DNA of 64,000 nucleotides. Source: Centroberyx gerrardi (taxonomy: Eukaryota; Chordata; Actinopteri; Beryciformes; Berycidae). The stretch spans positions 28,702,162 through 28,766,161 of the forward strand of contig NC_136002.1 of the NCBI RefSeq assembly GCF_048128805.1. Direction: 5' to 3'. Shown in pieces: positions 57,101 through 64,000 of this stretch. The first letter of the stretch is position 1. The number at the start of each line of letters is the position of its first letter. The notes below the pieces were generated by a model. That model searched no databases. It worked only from the letters and a program-made list of their open reading frames with translations, and had not been told where the DNA came from. Both the position numbers and the translations under genes were made by a program.

Positions 57101-60100
57101 TTTAATAAATGGCAGCAAAACGAAATTTTTAAAAAATGCAAATGTTTCAAGAAATCTTTCACTGTTAATAACAATTTAATCAGAATTATTAAATGTTATT
57201 CATCTGCCAAGCGATATGACTCCAGTATGGTAGGGGTGGTAATTTTCCGGTTAGTTAAAATCAGTCAAAACAGTTATGTGGTTACAGGTGTGCGTCTTAC
57301 TTATTTTACAACCATTTCAAATGTGACTCACAACTGAGGACTGGAATTATCTGTGTTGTAAGTAGGGCTTCCTCTGGTCAACAGTCATAAACTGAAGCCA
57401 GACTGACAACAATATAAGAAGGAAAAAAAATCTGAACAGCCAACACACTAGCAGTGGTATAGTCAATCAAAATCATTTTGGGAATGAATGTTAATCATAT
57501 TGAAATACAAAACCAATACAATTACCAATACCAATTTTTTAGCTAACCTTCCCACTTACAGGTCTTTATTTAATAATTTAACAGTATCACTCATGTGTAA
57601 ACTTAAAACGGACATTAAGTTTTTCCAAGACATTACAAGCTAACTGATCCATTAAATTGAATGATGTGATTTTGGATCCAGTCTTTCTGAATCTGGTTTG
57701 AAAAGTAGACTTACTACCACATCCATGAACATTTGCATCTCACATTTCCACACAGCAGCGTTCATGACCTACCTTCTCACTGGAGTCCTGGACTTGGAGC
57801 GAGCTTGGGAGCCAGACCTGATGACACAGGAGATAAAGTGGGTTTAATGACAGCTATAGGGGGAAACAATGTCAACAAATACTCAAGGCATTGACTGGGT
57901 TATGGCTGAACAAATTACATACTGTATTCTATTGATGCCTGAGGGAGGTATTTGTCTCCTCACAGGGAGGCTAGACTGTCGGCTGCAGAACTGGACTAAC
58001 TTCACCCTGACAAAGTTTACATTCCACATCATGTAGTGGATGAAAAACAACGTAGGTACAAAGTTGGATCTGAATCTATGGAGATAGTACGTAGAATTTA
58101 CACGTGTGGAATGCCAAATGATTGCCATGCAATGATGAAATGTAATCAAAATAAAAAGGGATTGAGGCACCTTACTTGTGCAAAGTCAAAAACTGATTAA
58201 AGCTTCAAAAGCGCATAAATAAACAGTGCATAATGAGCAGCCTTTCTTTTTCTTCGTTTATAGCCTATATACAGTGTATGTTCACCTGTTCATTATGCGC
58301 TTTTGAAGCTTTAATAAATTGGACGTTGCACAAGTAAGGTGCTTCCAATCCCTTTATTTTGTTTATATCCTGTGCTACTTTGGAAGCCCTTCTTTGACTG
58401 ATGAAATATACAAATTAAGGGACGTTTCCACTTCAAAGGGTATTGTTCCTAAAGAACATGGCCATAGGGCAAGTGATAATGATTTCAATAACCTGTAAAT
58501 CATCCAAATTAAAAACATATTTTGACTGTTACGTGACACACGCTGGTGTATGAGCCATGTGCAAAGGAGGACGCCTGAACACCACTGCCTTGCTTGCTGG
58601 AGGCTAATGGGTAGCTAGATATATGTACAGGAACATGCCTGTGTATTGTACTGGCGGTCTGAATTGAATCTGATACGCATTGTCACAGAGCACAAGAATG
58701 CAGCTACAGCCAAAGTATTTTGTTTCTGTGCAACAAGCTGTAGTCTTACCTGCTCCTGCGTTTGGAATAGGACGGGGATCTGTGACGGCTGGAGAGACAG
58801 AAAGACAAACAGGAGTCACAAAATGAAGGCATCTGAAGGGTAAAAATAAGACTTTGTACATACTGTTTTAAAATGGAGAGGGAAGAGAGAAAAGCGGGGA
58901 TCTAACGCACAACTTCCATTCTTAAAATTGGCCTGGCATGAACGAATGTGAATGAGCTAAATTAATACAAATGAAATCCTGTCAGGCTTGGGACACAATA
59001 GCATATTTTTTGGACACAACTCCTGATTTCAAATGTGAAGTGACAGTTTGTGCTTGTTTATGTTCTTCATTAAATCCCTGACTAATTTAGGCTTTCATGA
59101 CCAATACACCGGATCCAGTGTTTCCTGATGACATCATAGTGGTGTGTGTGATAACACTGATAAGCTGGTTATGTTTTTTCCCCTTCTGATCAACCTGCGC
59201 TCTCCTACACCACACTTTGGCACAGTACTGACATGTAACCCACAACATCTCACCTGTGAATATGGGAAGAGCGATGTAAGGGTTAAATAAATCTATTTTG
59301 GAAAATATGTGCTACTTGGAATTCATCAGGAAATATTTTGCAAACAAATGTCTTGATGACTCATAGCTATTATCATAACCCATTAAGCGCTTGCCTTTAT
59401 ACCAGCAATTATTTTGTATGAGCAGGTGTCCATTTTCCCCTTAAACTTGTGGATGTGTCATTTAGGAATTAAACTTTTCTAGCGTTTCCAGTGTTGACTT
59501 ACCGGCCGTTGCTACGGCTGCGGGAGCGAGACCTGTAGCGACGTCCGCGGGACCGGGACCTGGAGCGAGACCGAGAACGGGAGCGAGACCTGGAAAGACA
59601 AGATCCGCCAGTTACATATTTAAGCTTAATCAGTTGTTCATCTTGATCTGTATCTTTTCCTTTGATAGTACATGCCGACTGTACAAGAGAACCAAATGAT
59701 AGCTGAATAAGTACAAACCACACCCACTTGGCACTTTAAAAGGCCTCATTTGGAGGTCTATTCTGTTCCAAGCATCTAATTGGCTGGTAACACAGTAAAC
59801 ATGGCTGGTGGATAAAATAAAAAGTAAGCTATGGTATTGTTTTTTACCAATTTATGAAACAATATGTCAAATTACTTTCATATTATCCAGTTGGATAAGA
59901 ACTCAACCGTTCAGCGGCGTTGAACCTTACAGGTGGACAATATAATTTCCACACACTACTGGCCCCCCAACAATCTCAGCTTTTCTCAATTTTTGTTTCT
60001 GGAAATAGTTATTGTGGAACATTGTCTCACTGGCAAAATGTAAACATTTAATTTCACTCTGAACATTTGCAGTATTTGAAAATAGTAAAAATGTTGATAT

Positions 60101-60954
60101 ATGATGCAGGAACAGACAAATAAAGAGTAAAATATTTGTTCCTCAAATCAACAAGACTAATAATCACGATCACAATATCAGAATAAGTAACAGGGATTAC
60201 TGTTTCAACCATAACCCTGCATCAGTATGTGGATATCAAAGTAAACAGACCAAAAACTCAACAAACCTAAAAACAAACTCAAAACACAGAGTGATCCCAG
60301 TACTGCTTTACCTGCTGCTGCGGCGGCCGCCTCCTCCTCCTCCTCTCTTGTTGAAGCGGTAGCAGTCGTAGGCGTAGTGGCCCCGGTCCCCACACTGGTA
60401 ACACCGATCGTTGGGGTCAAAATGGCGTCTGCTGGGGCGACCGCGGCCCTTCCTGGACAGGCCCGTCGACATTTCCACACGAATACGGGAACCGCACAGG
60501 ACCCTGAGGGTTGGGGGGGAGGTAAGAGGCTGTTTTTAGTCCTAGTTATGGTCGTCATGCAGGTTGCAGTGCTGTTTTTTGTTTAATTACTCAGAATGAA
60601 AAGATTAACTGCTAAACAATGGGGCTAGCGATGACTCTAATTCAGTTTTCAGAGCTAAAATGCTTCTTTGGATACTCTGTCAAACCAAAAAGCCTGCTGA
60701 CTGAATACAAGGTAAACACTGACTACTCACTTTCCATCCATGCCTTTCACAGCATCTTCTGCATCTCTAGGATCCTCATACTCTACGAAGGCGAACCCGG
60801 GTGGGTTCCTGGCCACCCACACGCTCCGCAGCGGGCCATAGTAACTGAACGCTCGCTCCAGCTCGCCCTTGGCAGCACCGTTGCCCAGGTCGCCCACATA
60901 GACTTTACAGTCGGTGGTCCGAGATGAACTACGGGAGGATGAGTAGTACGACAT
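54153..60954 (-). CDS. srsf7: Serine/arginine-rich splicing factor 7 (9G8)
   Basis: Seven coding exons (60954-60731, 60503-60312, 59589-59503, 58788-58750, 57817-57773, 56802-56704, 54204-54153) give 738 nt and 245 aa, close to human SRSF7 (238 aa). The RRM has RNP2 KVYVGDLG and RNP1 GFAFVEYE. The CCHC zinc knuckle [14 protein letters not shown], which separates SRSF7 from SRSF3, is in exon 3. Exons 4-8 encode RS repeats, ending KRSPTPGDD. It acts in exon definition, alternative splicing and mRNA export; its RS domain is phosphorylated. The start [17 protein letters not shown] follows an acceptor at 60966 and a 5' UTR exon at about 61928. The family is known to autoregulate through a poison exon in intron 3; I did not find clear borders for one in 59590-60311. 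Confidence 0.95.
54917..54966. repeat. CTCA then CA microsatellite
   Basis: Tandem ctca units followed by (ca)n in the last srsf7 intron. Confidence 0.9.
55265..55312. repeat. GGTA microsatellite in an srsf7 intron
   Basis: Tandem aggt units (read GGTA) over about 45 bases, interrupted once. Confidence 0.9.
58147..58364. mobile_element. Foldback miniature element in an srsf7 intron
   Basis: The left arm (aaataaaaagggattgagg, caccttacttgtgcaa, then gcttcaaaagcgcataa) returns inverted at 58290-58364 (ttatgcgcttttgaagc, ttgcacaagtaaggtg, ccaatccctttattt). The arms are about 70 bases each with a short spacer. No coding capacity. Confidence 0.8.
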
Positions 60955-61927
60955 CTCTCCTCGCCTGGTGGGAAAAGGGTAAGTGTGCATATTAGATCAG
61001 GGAAGAGAAAGTTTGGCTGGGCTTAATTATTCAGAAAACAGATTTTTATAATTAGCCAACACCCACACTCAAACAGAACTTTCATAGGCCCCCTGTAGCT
61101 GATTCCCTATGCAGAAATGTTCTCTTGCCTTCCCTACAGGGAGGTCAGAGGTCACGGTCAGCTACAGAGCAGCTTCTGGAGCTGGTAGTGGTTCAATGTT
61201 TTGTTTAAGGACACTTCAGCTAAGAGGACGCTGGTTGAACCCCAGCTTACCATTTAACCATGACTTTTGGAAAACACTAGCTATGTTTGGTAGCAAGGAA
61301 AAAAGCGCCAGATTGGCCCAATTGTTTGTAAGCGCGCCAATCACGCCCCCTCCAGGCTTTTGAAACAAAGATCAGTCAAGTAGCTCAATTTAAAGGACAC
61401 ACATCTGTGAGAATTCAACTTGTAACATGACTAAAACATGGCGTCGTCGTAGTATTGGTTGGTTTAACGTTATAGCACAGCATTCCGGCAATTGATCCGT
61501 TGAAATCATAACTGTTCATTACGATTATGTTATATTACGACGGTTAAGAGGGTCCGTTTTATTGAGGACAAAAGGCCAGTAAGCTAATCAGAAAATCGTT
61601 AAATGTTATTGATTCAGGTAACGAAGGTACCAATTGAGAACATACTGTTCTCATTCATTTGATTCAACATTATGAGTGGATCAGTCTATGTGCCGGGAAT
61701 CATTGTGCGATAGCGCGTGGAGCGAAATATCTTATTCTCAATGAGCCATCTCTGAACAGCGGTTTAGTTATTTAAGATATAATTTCGACAATTAACAATT
61801 ACGCAACAATTAAGTAATATGCATCTCATATACTGATGTATTGGTAGTTATATCCAGGAATTAGTCGGAGCCCTTGCTCTTCGACTGTTCATAAACAATG
61901 GCGAACACACGCGCTAGCGTCACTTAC

Positions 61928-62160
61928 CTTCTTCCGCAGTTCCGTTGATTTATTAGTCAGCTCCGACCAGAGATGAAACTTCGGCCCTTTCAGACAGAAG
62001 TCTGACCTATTATTCACCTTAAAATATGTTATTCTTCTATCCTTGTCTGGCTAATTAGCCACTTTTACGAGCATTAACAAATCTTCCACATGTCCTTCCA
62101 CCGGGCTAATTCGGCTATCCAAACGACTCCCTACCGTGCGACTTCCGCATCTGCGCACTT
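61928..62160 (-). promoter_or_regulatory. srsf7: srsf7 non-coding first exon and promoter
   Basis: A splice donor (gtaag on the minus strand, 61922-61927) sits beside a C/G-richer region up to about 62200. It fits a 5' UTR exon whose partner acceptor is at 60966. The exact transcription start is unknown. Confidence 0.55.
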
Positions 62161-62219
62161 TGACTCGTCGAAAAGGCGCAATGCACTAATCACACAACGG
62201 GTAGCTCCTCCTACCGACC

Positions 62220-63775
62220 GGGATGGCGGCTCAGAGAGTTTCAGTGATTTTACTTGGAAGTAGGCCTATTATGAAATTATCATTTGAAATATTATAAAAC
62301 GATTTTTTTTAAAACAACGCAAAATGTTTTCATTGTATTGATATTATTGCTAGTAGTAGTAGTTCTTCAGCAGTAGCTAAACCTATGAGCTAAACAAAGT
62401 GGTTGCTAGGCGACACTTAACTATCGGTATGAGTTGATTTTCAGTTTGCGCATTACTTTTACTTTTACTATTACTGTTTAACTTTTACTGTCACAGTGTC
62501 AACAGTTTTAGCATGACTCAGCCACCAGAACTATCTGACTGATTGATATGAGTGATTAAACTTACTAACTCTCCCTCTGTACACTTACCAAGCAAATATA
62601 TAAAAGTATAAAAGTAGTAGTAGCAAGTAGCAGCAGCTCTGGGTCTTGATGTGTGTATGTGTTGGTGTGTTTGTATGTTCATTTAGTGCAAAAATAAAGA
62701 CTCAGACACAGTAAGCCTTGAAAATAAATAAACTATATTCAAATAAGGTCAACTTCAGTTGATTAAAGAGCTTCATTTTCTTTCAGTAACACATTACACC
62801 TCATGCCATGTTCTCAAAAACAAGTGTCATCTTTTTTTTCTAAGCATTTTTTTTCCTCATTTCATAAAAAAAAATTAAATATCATCTTCAGTTAATAATT
62901 TATTACAGTATTGGATAAATGTATATCTCTATCATATGATATCGTATTAACTCGGTCATTATTTCCCTACAAAGGTTCAGGCAGAGAGAGAAATTTTCAT
63001 CACAGGAAAAACTTCACAAAGAGACACGTTGAAGAGCAAGACCTGGAGGGGAATGGGACCTCTCACCTCAAATATAGAGAGAGAAGAAGAGAAGAAGAAG
63101 AAGAAGAAGAAGAAGAGGAGAGAGGGGGGGTACACTAACACAGACACAGAAATATCATACACCAACAAACAAAAAGATGAACTGGGATGTTGCTCGTTTC
63201 GGACGTAGCCTTGACACAACAGAGCAGGCTCTTTTCACAGCTTCTAAAGGTAACAAAATAAATACGCAGTCGACACTGAATCCATAAATGGTGTGTGTGT
63301 GTGTGTTCGTGTGTGTGTGTGCGTGTGTGCTCCAATCTGTAGCTGTATGTCTGTGTGTGGTGCATCTGTGTGTCACTTGCTCAGCTTATTTTACAAAGAG
63401 CTTCCGGTTTTTGGGATTCAACCGTGGGAATCGACCCGATAAAATATGCCTATAGGCGTCCAATCACAGTAGACCATGCTGCTAACACACAGGACGAGGG
63501 GAGTCATCATGCATCTGCAGAGGAACACAGAGGAAACAAACACAGGAACACATTGGGGTGGGGGGTAAAGGGGGGGATGTAGGGGGGCGGGACATCACAT
63601 CTAGCTACAGAACAGCAAAGGGCCGAAGCCACACAGTTAGTACAGAAGTTCATCAAAACACGGAACATTGTCTGGACATTGTGGACAGTTCTGTTTTTCG
63701 GGTGCTGAGCCAGACCTGCATCACATTCACCGGGACAGAACTGGGTCCGCTGGGCGCAACGACATCACCGGTGAT
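62220..63775. other. Intergenic, no gene recognised
   Basis: The stretch contains a GAA-type repeat at about 63083-63122 and a GT repeat around 63289-63330. Short frames exist, but none has splice or family support. A neighbouring gene's 3' UTR could lie here. Confidence 0.5.
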
Positions 63776-64000
63776 TAGGGATGGGACGATATATATCGAA
63801 AGTCAATATATTGCGATACAAAAATGTGACAATGCCAAAATGAATGGTGATGTTAGCTGCATTTTATTCTGCTGTAGTAATCACAGATGAGACGCTTGAC
63901 CATCACAGTTTCACAAGCTCTCCATCCAAATTATATTATTGTCACTTTGTAATGACATTTTTAAATTGCTGTTTACATTTTAGCGAGCCAACGCCATCGC
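63776..64000. mobile_element. tagggatgggacga-type miniature element, cut by window end
   Basis: It begins tagggatgggacgatatata and shares the interior of 39349-39713 (ctgcattttattctgctgta, ctctccatccaaattatat, gcgagccaa). The right end is outside the window. Confidence 0.8.

Noticed and set aside
59499-59723. A separate small RS-repeat gene
   Set aside because: It is exon 4 of srsf7 plus intron sequence; splice borders and phase place it in srsf7.
63135-63376. Thr/His-rich frames near 63.2 kb
   Set aside because: They are translations of the GT microsatellite.

Overview
The window is nuclear DNA of a ray-finned fish, most likely a teleost. It has short GT-AG-spliced vertebrate genes, dense small hAT-type elements, LINE tails and a foldback repeat load typical of teleosts. 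No bacterial, plasmid or CRISPR features were seen. The exon coordinates below were assembled by hand from splice sites and reading-frame continuity; no alignment or database search was run.

Left part (1-13.3 kb): the 3' end of a plus-strand ALMS-motif centrosomal gene, probably cep295, meets tail to tail with a short minus-strand GTSF1-like CHHC zinc-finger gene. A complete ten-exon minus-strand ech1 follows (310 aa, peroxisomal dienoyl-CoA isomerase ending in SKL).

Middle part (13.3-36.9 kb): a repeat-rich gap holding RNA genes of the major spliceosome. There are three full-length 164-nt U1 snRNA genes, one 188-nt U2 snRNA gene and two decayed 3' fragments of U1. U1 and U2 carry the same 12-base element at exactly -58, and the U1 genes have ZNF143/Staf-like sites near -200. 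Between U1 copies 2 and 3 lies a long decayed minus-strand element (about 26.35-33.72 kb). It has many spliced exons, a Cys-rich region and a candidate D-D-E triad. It carries a hAT-like element, two LINE tails and an LTR fossil, which sit within or between its exons.

Right part (37.4-62.2 kb): two complete minus-strand splicing-regulator genes. hnrnpl (13 coding exons, 519 aa, four RRMs) contains a textbook U12-type AT-AC intron and a probable 33-nt cassette microexon. srsf7 (245 aa, RRM, CCHC zinc knuckle, RS domain) lies upstream. From 62.2 kb to the end only repeats are recognised.

ech1-hnrnpl-srsf7 links genes that in human lie in two paralogous places (ECH1-HNRNPL and HNRNPLL-SRSF7), so the block looks ancestral. 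The window is rich in splicing machinery: U1, U2, hnRNP L and SRSF7.
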